Assembly (NCBI GenBank): GCA_905221605.1
Contig: CAJNDS010002190.1
Location: forward strand, 1,982,288 to 2,046,287
Source: Symbiodinium natans
Taxonomy: Eukaryota; Sar; Dinophyceae; Suessiales; Symbiodiniaceae
Length of the DNA stretch: 64,000 nucleotides
Reading direction: 5' to 3'
In this document: one piece after another, positions 29,301 to 38,000 of the stretch
Numbering within the stretch: position 1 is the first letter of the stretch
Layout: every line of letters begins with the position of its first letter
Notes under the pieces: model-generated
Seen by the model: the letters and a program-made list of their open reading frames with translations, nothing else
Databases searched by the model: none
Told to the model about the DNA's origin: nothing
Program-made: the position numbers and the translations under genes

Positions 29301-32300
29301 AAACCAAGCTACTTACTATCTCTATGGAACCTGGGAAGTCAATTAAAGTTTCTTAAGCACAACCCATGTAGTACGGGAGTTGGGAACTTGATGTTAAGTT
29401 TCTTGAACAAGCCAGGTTTACACAGCCGGGGTGGTCTTGCCCAGACCTGTCAGCGAGTGCCGACTCTTGGATCAGCACTTAAGTCACCGTTCGTGCCAGT
29501 GAGCCGCAGTGACCGCGCCTGGGGCAAAAGCGCGGGCCGCACCACTGGCGCAACAGCATGCGAAGCCGGTGTACGTGAGCACGCACGGCCTTCCTGCTTA
29601 TGACTTGAGGTCTATTCCTTATTTAAGGGGTATAAAGGGCCCTTTGGGTGCTACTGGGAGGGGCGAGACCACAAGCGGATTGGATAGAGTGTTCTCAGAG
29701 CTGCTGGGTTTCCGGGTTTGGGCCCCACCCCACACCCCAGCGCAGAGTTTTACTTTGTGCACTGTCATTGTGGCCAAGGATACCACCACCGTTCCTTGAA
29801 CCCGAAGAAGCTCATCGAGGTAGGATTCTCTCACCTCGGTGCTCGCATGACGATGGCCCGCACCATCAAGCTGTACAAGGTGCATGGGATGGGGATGGGT
29901 GACAGCCATGGCAGGGTGCACTTCTGCACCACATTGCATAACCTGGGATGTTCCCTCTTATACTAACAGTCCTTAATAGCGAGTATAGTACCCCTGCATG
30001 ATTATAATCCCTATGAAGGACTGTTAGCATAAGGGGGGGAACATCCCAAGATGCAACTGGTAAGCTGGAGGTGCCGGAAAGTCCCCAGCTCTCCGGCATG
30101 CGGGAGATGAAGAAGGAGGACGTGCCGCGGGTCCATGGCCTGGTCTCCAACTACCTGAAGAGCTCCGGCAGGAAGGGGCTGTGGTTCTGAATATGTTGCG
30201 GGCCGTTTGCTTGGAAAGCATGTCCCACTGCCCGTGTTGCAAAGAGGGCACGTGGTCCCAGCGGGATACCTTATCCGAGTCAGGGTAGCTGAAGCACTTT
30301 GTACAGAATCTCGGGAAGTCAGCGTGTTTCAACAAACTTCATGGAGGTCCGTAAGGTAGGGCCAAGGAAGAGGATGGGATCTGTCAAGCTAACAGCACCT
30401 GGGAGGCGATGTTTTGTGGAGTTCAAGGGCTGCAGGAAGCAAGCACCCGCCGGTGGGGTTGTGTCAAGATTGCTTGAAGGTTCATGGGCGTTCGCGCCCA
30501 CAGGCAGTCAATCAATCAATCAATCAAGGTTCATGGGTAAGTAGAAGAGGGGTTAGAAGTACCCTACCTACTTGCCTACTTACAAGTACCTTTCATGAAC
30601 CTCCAAGTGAGGGTATGAGATTAGGCTTAGTGGTTTAGGGTATGGGCAAGGGGCCTGATTTGGGTTCGGGGATTCCCGAAAGGTTGGAGCCATGCCGACT
30701 TCCGGGCAACGGGCACCTCTTGGTATCCTAGAGCGACCAAGAATCTGCTTCCACTTTCTTAAAAAAGCTCAACCACCCGCCAGCCCCAGACTGCAGGGAG
30801 TATACTTCTTAGGATACTTCTTAGTATACTTCTTTGGTCATAAACAGATTCCCCCCCCCCCCCCCATTGGGAGTTTACGAAACTAGGGGATCCCAAATTT
30901 AAACCGCCAAACAGAAGGACTCCCTTAGAATCCAAAAAGGTACCCCTAAAATCGTCAACCCCCCCCCCCCCCCCCCCACCCCAAAACTTGGAGGTTCATG
31001 ATACTTCTTGCCCAATCATGACTGTACTTCAAACCCACTTGGAAGCCCCTTCAGTGCCCCGAATATGGTGAAAAGTACAGGTTATACGTACAGTCATAAT
31101 TGACCATGAACCTCCAAGAATAACTGCCCAGAACACAGCTTTTGCTATATAAACCCCCAAATAGAAGGGTTCCCTTATAGCAAGGACCCCAAAAGGGACC
31201 CCTCCTATCGTAAACCCCCTTTAAAGAAGCCCCAGAACCCGCGCTTTTGCCCCAAGGACCCAAAGAGCCCAATACCCCTTAATTAAGGAATATTCCCTAA
31301 ATGACACCAAGGATCCCTTTAGAATTTAAGGTATATTCCTTAATTAAGGAGTATAGAGGGGCCCTCTGAGGAAGTTCCAGCTGCATCCCGAGCTTTCGCC
31401 TGCGGAGGCCTGCAGCTGTCGAGCCCCGAGGAGCCCAAGACCCCCCTACTTGGAGGTTCATGGGTGCTAACTAACCCAAATTCTAAGTCTCTTAGGACTT
31501 GCACAGAATGGATGGCAGATATGTTGCCTGCCCTAAACCCTAAACCCTGAACCCGAAACCCGGAACCCGAAACCCTAAACCCTAAACCCTAAACCCTAAA
31601 CCCTAAACCCTAAACACTAAACACTAAACCCTAACCCTAAACCCTAAACCCGGAAAAGCTCCCCATAAAATCAGGCTGTGGCCTGGTTTTCAGGTGGAAC
31701 ACTGGATGCTGCCGCGGCTGGGTGTGGTCTACTGCTATGTCCGTGGGGAGCTCGGTGCACACGCTCGACCTCGCGCAAAGGATCTCACTGCAACCCTGAA
31801 CCCTAAACCCTAAACCCTAAACCCTAAAACCCTAAAACCCTAAACCCTAAACCCTAAACCCTAAACCCTAAACCCTAAACCCTAAACCCTAAACCCTAAA
31901 ACCCTAAACCCTAAACCCTGCTCACGCCAAGGTGAGAACGAGAAGGGCGAAGTCACGGACGTCTGCTCCTTCTACAACTTGCCATCGTCCATCCTAGGCC
32001 TGGTGCTGTGGATCAATGCGAATCCTTCCCCAGGGCGTGTTTAGGGTTTAGGGTTTAGGGTTTAGGATTTTTCCAGGCCACGAGAAGCATACCGTCCTCA
32101 AGGCGGCCTACTCCTACTGGAACGTGGCGACGACGGTCCCCTTGCAGGCCCTAAACCCTAAACCCTAAACCCTAAACCCTAAACCCTAAACCCTAAACCC
32201 TAAACCCTAAACCCTAAACCCTAAACCCTAAACCCTAAACCCTAAACCCTAAACCCTAAACCCTAAACCGAATGCATGGGCAAGGGGGGAGGTCTCCGCG

Positions 32301-32789
32301 GGAGTCCCGAGTTGGCTGGGGGAGCATCTCAGTGCTTCAGTACTTGGCTCTTTTTGACTTAGCATCCCCTAGAAAACCCCTTGTAATCCCCATAACCCAC
32401 CTTGCCCTACTTACTAAGTCAAAAAAGAGCTTCCAAGTAGAGCTGAAGTAGCATGCAGAATGAGCTGTTTGCTGCGTACGACTGTCGGATCGGTCGGGGT
32501 GTGCCGGAGCTTAATGTTTCTTTCAGACCACCAAGTCGTGCAGAAATGTGGTGTCCTGGCTGCGCGAGGATTTGATGTACGATGCCCTGATTCTGGCAAA
32601 GCAACAGGCAACCTCCTCTCAGAAATGGGCTTTTATCAAGAATGGGGTTCAACCCTAAACCCTAAACCCTCTGCATGCAACGGCAGGGAGGGAGAGAGAG
32701 AGAGAGAGAGAGAAGGACAGAGAGAGAGAAGGACAGAGAGAGAAGGACAGAGAGAGAAGGACAGAGAGAGAGAGAGAGAGAGAGAGAAG

Positions 32790-32827
<38 letters not shown>

Positions 32828-34106
32828 GAGAGTGCGAGAGTGAGAGAGTGAGAGAGCGAGTCGCATCCGCAGCTGGGTCTCCCTAGCGACTTTTTCAGGA
32901 CTTCGACGTGTTCAATGCGCTGGACGTCATGGAGAACGAAAGCTTTCTCAAGGACCCGCCGGCATCCCCCCGCTTTCTTTACCCAAAGAGCCCATTACAC
33001 CCCTCAATTAAGCAAGATGCCTTCGATTCTGAGGGGGACCTTAATGTCATTCAGGTATGTTCCTTAAGTTAAAGGGGTATGGGGCTCTTTGGGTACGTTC
33101 TTCCCCCAGAGCTGAGACCGGGTTAGACAAGGGGTCTAGGGTTTAGGGTTTAGGGCTTAGGGGGTTCAGGGTTGAGGGTGGACTGAGAAAGCAGGTTGCA
33201 AGATGCTTGTCGTGCTTTACCGGAGCAGCATGATAACTCCAACGATTCGATGATCTGCCAACTGTCGCTCGCCCCTCGCCAACCTTCAGTCGTCCACCAC
33301 ACATGCAACCTCGCACTCGCCATGCACCCAGCACTAACCATGCCCACCACGCCCCAGCATCGCCGCGCAAGGAGACGCACTCTATTGTCCGACGTTCGAC
33401 CTCACACCCTTTTCCTTCTTCTGCCACTGCCTGGCCTTAAGCCTAGCAACCTTGAACATCCCCGAAGAGCCTAAAACCGAAATCCGGAGCCTCTGAAACC
33501 CTGAAGACAGCTGTAAGTAGGAGCTCAAATTCGGCATCGGGGATGGCTACCTGTGTCTTGCATGCAAGTGCTGGAGACCTGTGCTTGGGGGGGTTTCATG
33601 GGGGCCTATCCGTTCACAGTACGGTTTGTACTTGTGGCCATGTTCCAACAGTTCAATGCCCAAGAACCCCTTCATGAAGGACATGCGCCTTAAATCGTTT
33701 TAGGGACCCCTATATGTTTAAGGTGTCTTTCTTAATTGTGGGGTATTAGCACTGCGCAACCTCCCCACTCTGAGCGATTCAAGGTTGCGGGTTGTGTGCT
33801 TTGTGTTTATCGGCATACAAGGTATGGCGTTCAACTCGAGAAAGAGAGAGAAAGAGATAGAGAGAGAGAGAGAGAGAGACACACATATGCATATGTACAT
33901 ATATATATATATATATACATATGTCTCTCTCTCTATGCACAGCAATGCAGGCCCTCCGTACATGCGGCTGTGGGTTTGACAAGAGGCGAGAGCATTCTTC
34001 CCGCAAAGTGAACCCCTTGTTCTGGATTTGGCTGAGGCAGTACTACCTCTACAACTGGAAGTGCCCAAAGATAGACCCGGGCAACATGGGCTTGGTCCTG
34101 CTATAG
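23326..34106 (+). CDS. NMT: N-myristoyltransferase, tandem copy 2 (about 25 exons)
   Basis: Same enzyme and exon order as copy 1. Exons (approximate): 23326-23368 ([11 protein letters not shown]), 23586-23670 (Glu-rich), 24820-24866 (GKKKKKS), 25376-25440, 26147-26215, 26897-26985 ([10 protein letters not shown]), 27331-27440, 27591-27682, 28050-28131, 28191-28265 ([10 protein letters not shown]), 28559-28601, 28732-28775, 29072-29167 (EINFLCVHK), 29237-29279, 29416-29462 ([10 protein letters not shown]), 29778-29880, 30071-30165, 31371-31424, 31694-31750, 31931-31999, 32077-32148, 32570-32615, 32899-32956, 33521-33562 (KFGIGDG), 34035-34106 (YYLYNWKCP to GLVLL, stop TAG). Both family signatures and the C-terminal Leu are kept, and all segments are open. 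Protein segments are closer to copy 1 than to copy 3 (for example [12 protein letters not shown]). It has the intron between WQAV and YTAGVV. Introns differ almost completely from copy 1 in their elements and telomeric arrays. Confidence 0.9.
24060..24145 (-). repeat. Telomeric array (TTTAGGG)n in NMT copy 2 intron 2
   Basis: About 11 perfect units; a second, degenerate run follows (24165-24305, with GTGTAGG variants). Confidence 0.95.
24320..24540 (+). repeat. Diverged repeat rich in ACCCTATTAAA-type units
   Basis: Irregular units such as CCTATTAAAACTT, CCTTGTCAAAACC and CCCTATTAAACC. It could be a strongly decayed telomeric or element-derived repeat; it is not coding. Confidence 0.45.
24655..24785 (+). 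repeat. Telomeric array (CCCTAAA)n in NMT copy 2 intron 2
   Basis: About 17 units. It lies 35 bp before the Lys-rich exon 3. The same intron also holds arrays in the reverse orientation. Confidence 0.95.
25262..25374. mobile_element. ME-B element abutting NMT copy 2 exon 4
   Basis: ATACCCAAAGACTCCAATAT at the left and ATATTGGAAGCTCTGGGTAT at the right. The next bases GCAAGGAAAAAGG begin the exon, so the 3' end of the intron is the element's right terminus. Confidence 0.92.
25530..25585. repeat. (TA)n and (CA)n microsatellites
   Basis: (TA)n at 25532-25553, then ACACACAGACACACACACAC at about 25563-25583, in NMT copy 2 intron 4. Confidence 0.9.
26001..26115. mobile_element. ME-B element in NMT copy 2 intron 4
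   Basis: ATACCCAAAGGCCCCAATTC at the left and GGGGTATTGGACTCTTTGGG at the right. It ends about 30 bp before exon 5. Confidence 0.9.
26218..26312 (-). repeat. Telomeric array directly after NMT copy 2 exon 5
   Basis: TTTGGGG then TTTAGGG units start within a few bases of the exon end (GTGAGGCCCCGGG). The array thus touches the splice donor. Confidence 0.92.
27448..27480 (-). repeat. Short telomeric run after NMT copy 2 exon 7
   Basis: CATTTAGGGTTTAGGGTTTA follows the exon by about 8 bp. Confidence 0.9.
27773..27855. mobile_element. Unassigned palindromic element
   Basis: TTGCTTAAGAACCCGCCCCA at the left and TTTTTGGGGGTTCTTAAGCA at the right form a terminal inverted repeat. A possible relative with GCTTAAGAGCCACTCCC lies near 45180-45440. 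Confidence 0.6.
27960..28042. mobile_element. ME-B element, right half, before NMT copy 2 exon 9
   Basis: AAGGATCCCCATCATAATTT in the middle and GGGGTATTGGGCCCTCTGCG at the right; the left terminus is degraded. The end lies 8-10 bp before the exon. Confidence 0.75.
28384..28405. repeat. (TA)n microsatellite
   Basis: ATATATATATATATATATAC in NMT copy 2 intron 10. Confidence 0.9.
28645..28730. mobile_element. ME-G element before NMT copy 2 exon 12
   Basis: CCAGGGACCCCTAATGCAGA, AATAGTAGGATTCCCTTCCC and GGGAAACCCCCCATGTGCTC. It ends at the acceptor (CCAGG) of exon 12. Confidence 0.6.
29606..29652. mobile_element. ME-B element, right end only
   Basis: TTGAGGTCTATTCCTTATTT and AAGGGGTATAAAGGGCCCTT; the left half is absent. 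Confidence 0.6.
29942..30053. mobile_element. ME-C element before NMT copy 2 exon 16
   Basis: TGGGATGTTCCCTCTTATAC at the left and AAGGGGGGGAACATCCCAAG at the right. It ends about 18 bp before the exon; copy 1 has two ME-B elements and copy 3 an ME-A plus telomeric arrays in this same intron. Confidence 0.9.
30470..30612. mobile_element. ME-A element with an internal CAAT repeat
   Basis: GCTTGAAGGTTCATGGGCGT at the left and ACCTTTCATGAACCTCCAAG at the right, with CAATCAATCAATCAATCAAG and a second GGTTCATGGGTAAGTAG inside. This suggests one element inserted next to or into another. Confidence 0.7.
30985..31118. mobile_element. ME-A element in NMT copy 2 intron 17
   Basis: ACTTGGAGGTTCATGATACT at the left and TTGACCATGAACCTCCAAGA at the right; preceded by a long C run (30959-30977). 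Confidence 0.88.
31140..31228. mobile_element. ME-G element in NMT copy 2 intron 17
   Basis: TATAAACCCCCAAATAGAAG, GGTTCCCTTATAGCAAGGAC and CCCCTCCTATCGTAAACCCC. A similar but poorer version lies at 30870-30950. Confidence 0.5.
31259..31371. mobile_element. ME-B element abutting NMT copy 2 exon 18
   Basis: GACCCAAAGAGCCCAATACC at the left and GAGTATAGAGGGGCCCTCTG at the right, followed at once by AGGAAGTTCCAG, the exon start. In copy 3 an ME-B right end stands at the same acceptor. Confidence 0.92.
31528..31655 (+). repeat. Telomeric array (CCCTAAA)n with CCCGAAA variants
   Basis: NMT copy 2, intron before the VEHWMLP exon. Confidence 0.92.
31790..31920 (+). repeat. Telomeric array filling most of an NMT copy 2 intron
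   Basis: About 18 CCCTAAA units between the VEHWMLP and [11 protein letters not shown] exons. Only about 40 bp on the left and 10 bp on the right are not telomeric. Confidence 0.95.
32037..32070 (-). repeat. Telomeric run ending just before NMT copy 2 exon 21
   Basis: GTTTAGGGTTTAGGGTTTAG leads directly into GATTTTTCCAG, the acceptor of the KAAYSYWNV exon. The adjacent intron starts with the opposite repeat (32150). Confidence 0.95.
32150..32270 (+). repeat. Telomeric array starting at the donor of NMT copy 2 exon 21
   Basis: The exon ends with CCCTTGCAGG and the CCCTAAA array begins with the very next bases; about 17 perfect units. Confidence 0.95.
32345..32430. mobile_element. Unassigned palindromic element (GACTTAG type)
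   Basis: GGCTCTTTTTGACTTAGCAT at the left and TTACTAAGTCAAAAAAGAGC at the right. A half with GACTTAGCAAGTCTCTAGG stands near 13188. Confidence 0.65.
32690..32860. repeat. (GA)n-rich minisatellite, AGAGAAGGACAG units
   Basis: GAGAGA runs interspersed with AAGGACAGAGAGAG. It gives long spurious frames of Glu/Arg or Ser/Leu on either strand. In the intron before the [13 protein letters not shown] exon of NMT copy 2. Confidence 0.92.
32981..33097. mobile_element. ME-B element in NMT copy 2 intron 23
   Basis: ACCCAAAGAGCCCATTACAC at the left and GGGGTATGGGGCTCTTTGGG at the right, about 25 bp after the exon. Copy 1 also has an ME-B just after this exon (21255). Confidence 0.9.
33655..33752. mobile_element. 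ME-B element, weak ends, in the last NMT copy 2 intron
   Basis: ATGCCCAAGAACCCCTTCAT, TTTTAGGGACCCCTATATGT and TGTGGGGTATTAGC. The right end is eroded. Confidence 0.6.
33838..33935. repeat. (GA)n, (TA)n and (TC)n microsatellite cluster
   Basis: GAGAGA at 33839-33879, ATATATATATATATATAC near 33900-33917 and TCTCTCTC at 33924-33933; partly self-complementary. Last intron of NMT copy 2. Confidence 0.9.
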
Positions 34107-34310
34107 TGCAGCTTGGTGAGAGAGGCGTCTCACATCGCCAGACGAATGAAGTGACCGATGAGTAAAGAAAGTTTAGTCTCATTTTGCAAGTGCTTTTTGA
34201 TTGTTTTGCTTGTCGTGCGAAGTTGGATCATGTTTTCTGTTTGCCTGGTGTTGCACGAAGCAAGAGCTGCAGCTTGTCGCATGAGCTCTTATTCCTGTGC
34301 TACTCAATGT

Positions 34311-34411
34311 CGGATGTTCCCCCTTATGCTAACATTCCTTAATAGGGATAATAATTGGAGGTACTATAATCCCTACTAAGGACTCTTAGTACAAGGGGGA
34401 ACATCCCAAGC
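34311..34411. mobile_element. ME-C element in the NMT 2-3 spacer
   Basis: CGGATGTTCCCCCTTATGCT at the left and ACAAGGGGGAACATCCCAAG at the right. Confidence 0.9.
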
Positions 34412-34506
34412 TACTCAGCATGTGCCCCAAGCAATGGCCCCATGCCACATCGCTAGAGCATGCATCGCTTGGCTGAAGTGGCCATTGCACGCAGGGGCTG
34501 CTGGAA

Positions 34507-34620
34507 GGACCCAAAGAGCCCTTTGTACCCCTTAGCTAGGCAAGATTCTTAGGTCATAATAAGGATCCTTGTAAAATTTAAGGTATCTGCCTTAATTAAG
34601 GGGTATTGAGCTCTCCTCTG
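34507..34620. mobile_element. ME-B element in the NMT 2-3 spacer
   Basis: GACCCAAAGAGCCCTTTGTA at the left and TTAAGGGGTATTGAGCTCTC at the right, with the AAGGATCC centre. Confidence 0.88.
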
Positions 34621-35068
34621 GGAATGTGGTCGGTTTCATGTATGAGCACCTCCCCAAAGAAGAAGCCTGTCGCGGGGAGCGTGTTGATCGCCGAATCAGC
34701 CTGTGTATGTACACAGCACAGGCGTCGCAACTCTTGGACGCATGGAGGAACATCAGCAAGCAAGAGAGAAAAGAAGGCAGAAGCATTCGTCTCGTGAGGG
34801 CTGTGCGCCAAGCGGGTCGTCCATCATTGTGTCTTCTGGTTCAGAGCAGGGAAAGCTCGGATTGTCTTTTTGGAGTACTTGCGGCCAAGTGGTCTGCTTA
34901 CATCAACAATTGCCAGTTCCGCTTCAGCTCTACGTTTCAAGCATGGCATCAGCACACGCTTGCCAGACGGGAGGCTGGATGTGAGCAAGCTGTTTTCATC
35001 AGCTCCACCCCACGACCCCCATGCCAGCCCAGACCATCGTTTCGCTCAAGTTGCCAGTCTTTTCTCTG

Positions 35069-35071
35069 CAG
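35069..35071 (+). promoter_or_regulatory. Candidate trans-splice acceptor before NMT copy 3
   Basis: A polypyrimidine run TCTTTTCTCTGCAG ends 13 bases before the ATG at 35085, the best of the three candidates. This is inference. Confidence 0.35.
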
Positions 35072-35084
35072 CCAGCTCAAAGCC

Positions 35085-38000
35085 ATGGCTGAAAACGAGA
35101 AGAGCGAGAGCCAGGAAGCATTGTGTTCGCATCCTTTGCAATGCATCGCTGCATGCCGGCGCAACTTCTACCACAGAACAGACCAGCGCAACACTTCTGA
35201 AGCTTCTCACACAACTCCTGGGTGCGTAGGACGCAAGCCTTCCCAGCAGGCATTTCGTTTGCTTTGGTATGGTGAGTCTGTGGTGCCGTGTCAGGCGGTT
35301 CAAGGGATTCCCATGCTCGCCTTCGGACATTTCCTTGCTGCCTGGTATCAGGCTCTAGTTTGCGAGTCTGCTACAGACTCCTAGCACGCTGCTGCGAACA
35401 GGAGCCAGACGAGGAGGAGGAGGCCAAAGCGGAGGGCGACAGGGTCAGCTTTGCTTTGCCTCACAGTGCCTGCTGCACAAGCCCTGAACAAGCCTAGACT
35501 GCCAACGAAGAGGACCTGCACCCCAAACCATGAACCATGGGACAGGGGCCCTGTAGACTGAAGATGAAGATGCGCACACTGTGATGCAGGATGCCGGGGA
35601 CGAGAAGACGAAGAAGACCCTTGGCAAAGTGTTTTCAAGGTTAGCAGCAGGAAGCCGCCAAAAGGCGCTTAGGGTTTAGGGTTTGGGGTTTAGCCTGGTA
35701 AGCGTGGGCCTAGGTTTGATTGTCTGGGTAGGGGGCTTCCTGTCCCAACGTAGATCTGGCCAGGGCCTTTCTGTTGTCCTGCAGTGTTCACATAGAACAA
35801 AGAGAGATTCTGCTTGTTGGGCAGCCATCCTCTATAATTATAGGGCTAAGTATGCTGAGGGACCGCCTTTTGCCCAAGCTTGAAGACCCAAAGGGTCCTT
35901 TGTACCCTGTAAATAAGGAATATTTAGTAAATCATTTAAGGATCCCTTTATCGTGTAAGGGATATTCCTTAGTTCAGGGGTATTACTTTTTTTGGGGACT
36001 TATGAAGAAGCGCATGAAAGAGACATCATGATTAATCATGCCCGAGGAAGAAAGCCGGGAAGAAGGATGGCTACCCGAGCGCCGACGCAAACGATGGCGA
36101 GGAGAAGCCGAAGTAAGATTCAGCTGGAGAAGGGATCTGGTTTGAAGCACTTTCTTGCACCAGCACTGCATGTGGTTGTGCATGAGATGTTGCATGCTCC
36201 GCCCTCGCGTGCGACGAAGGCTCACGATTCCTTGCTTCCCTATTCCGAAACCCTAAGTCCTTAAAGCAGAAATCCTTGAGCCGAAACCCTTAAACCCTTA
36301 AACCCCTAAACCAGTTGGGCAAAATGTGCCCCTTCCGGGAGGTGGGAGGCCATTGAGAGGTTTGGGCCAGCTCGATCAGAGTTGTATGAAGTGTTTGTTG
36401 AGAGGCCGGACCAGCCCCCCCCCCCCCACCGCCAGCCCCCCCCCCAGCCGCCCCCCCCAGCCGCGAGTGCGAGAGCCGATTCCCTTAAAACCCAAGCCCT
36501 ACTGGGAGGTTCATGGTACTTAGCTATAGTAACCAAGTATAACTGTACTTGTAACCTAGCTCTAACCATGTTGGCGCTTAAGGGGCTGAAAAGCGGGAAG
36601 TACAGCTATAACTGGGGTGTAAGTACCATGAAATTGTCAGTGAGTACCCTAAACCCTAACCCCTAAACCCTAAACCCTAAACCCTAAACCCTAAACCTTA
36701 TGCGGGAGCGAAAAACCCTAAACCCTAAACCCTAAACCCTAAACCCTAAACCCTAAACCCTAAACCCTAAACCCTAAACCCTCAACCCCGTAGGAGCCGG
36801 AGTCCCAGATCGACTCCCAGACTCAGCTCCTGCAAATGCTGCGGAAGCGAGGGCCCTGCGAGGAACCCGCCGCCTCTTTTCCTGGGGGGGGGGGGGCTGG
36901 GTTTAGGGTTTAGGGTTTAGGGTTTAGGGTTTAGGGTTTAGGGTTTAGGGTTTAAGGTTTAGGGTTTAGGGTTTAGGGTTTAGGGTCTAGGGTTTAGGGT
37001 TTAGGGTTTAGTTTAGGGTTTCCCAGTTGCAAAAGGGTTTGGGGTTTAGGGTTCAGGGTTTAGAGTTTATAGGGGTTTAGGGGTTTAGCGTAGAGACCTG
37101 GATACAAAGGGGTTGGGGTTTAGGGTTTGGGGTTTAGGGTTGGACTCTCTGGCAAAAAAAGGGTTTGGGGTTCAGGCTTCGGTGTTTAGGGGTTTAGGGG
37201 GTTTGGGTTGAGGGTGCAGGGCTGCACCCAGAGACCGTGACAGCAATGTATGTGCGTTTGTATAGATCTCAAGATGTAAGCTACTCTAAGGTTTAGAGCC
37301 TGTGCTTGTGCTTGGCAATGGCCCTGATACGCACTATAGTGCATGCGCTGCGAGGGTCAAGGATGTGCTCTGAGGTTTCGACGCAGCCTTGACCATACTA
37401 TAGGGGTCGGAAAAATTACCAAAAATATTCCCTTGTGGTGCCCTTTGTCATGATACTGTAATAGCCCGCCGAAGCACAATCTAGTGTACAACTTCGACTG
37501 ACGAAGCGGTTGAACTCAACGCAAAGAGGTCACAGACTTTGTGCTACGGTTCCAGTTCACAAGAAGCATGTTATTGGAACCCAGGATGGAAGTCGATAAC
37601 GGACGCAGGTGGGCCTTCATAGCCCCAAAGCCTCGACCCCCACAAAGCCCGCCCTCCTTCAAACCCTCAAGCCCCCAAGCCATACCTGAGTGGATCTAAG
37701 CACTCGACGTGAAAGAAGAAGAAAAAGCTCCCTTAACCCTTGAGAGTTTAGGGTTGAAACTCTTGAAAGAAGGGAAGCCCCCCACAATCCTAAGTCTCAA
37801 GGTGCGGGGGCCCTAAGCCCTCACCCTCCTAAACCCTAAACGCTATAAACCCTAAACCCTAAACCCTAAACCCAAAACCCAAAACCCTAAAACCCTAAAA
37901 CCCCGTAAACGAGCCCTTGAGCCTACGCCTCTTCCCCCCTCAACTGGCTGGTTCTTCGTAGGGACTGAGGGAATGAGGTACCCTATATAATCCCTTAAAG

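Larger units (their letters stand above)
34107..35084. other. Spacer between NMT copies 2 and 3
   Basis: Contains ME-C (34311-34411) and ME-B (34507-34620). A frame running from 34626 into the NMT copy 3 start (LLDAWRN, AKWSAYINN, TFQAWHQHT) has spaced tryptophans reminiscent of Sfi1-type repeats, but support is weak. Confidence 0.5.

Noticed and set aside
32660-32866. Open frames rich in Ser/Leu (-) and Glu/Arg (+)
   Set aside because: Translation of a GA microsatellite within an NMT intron.
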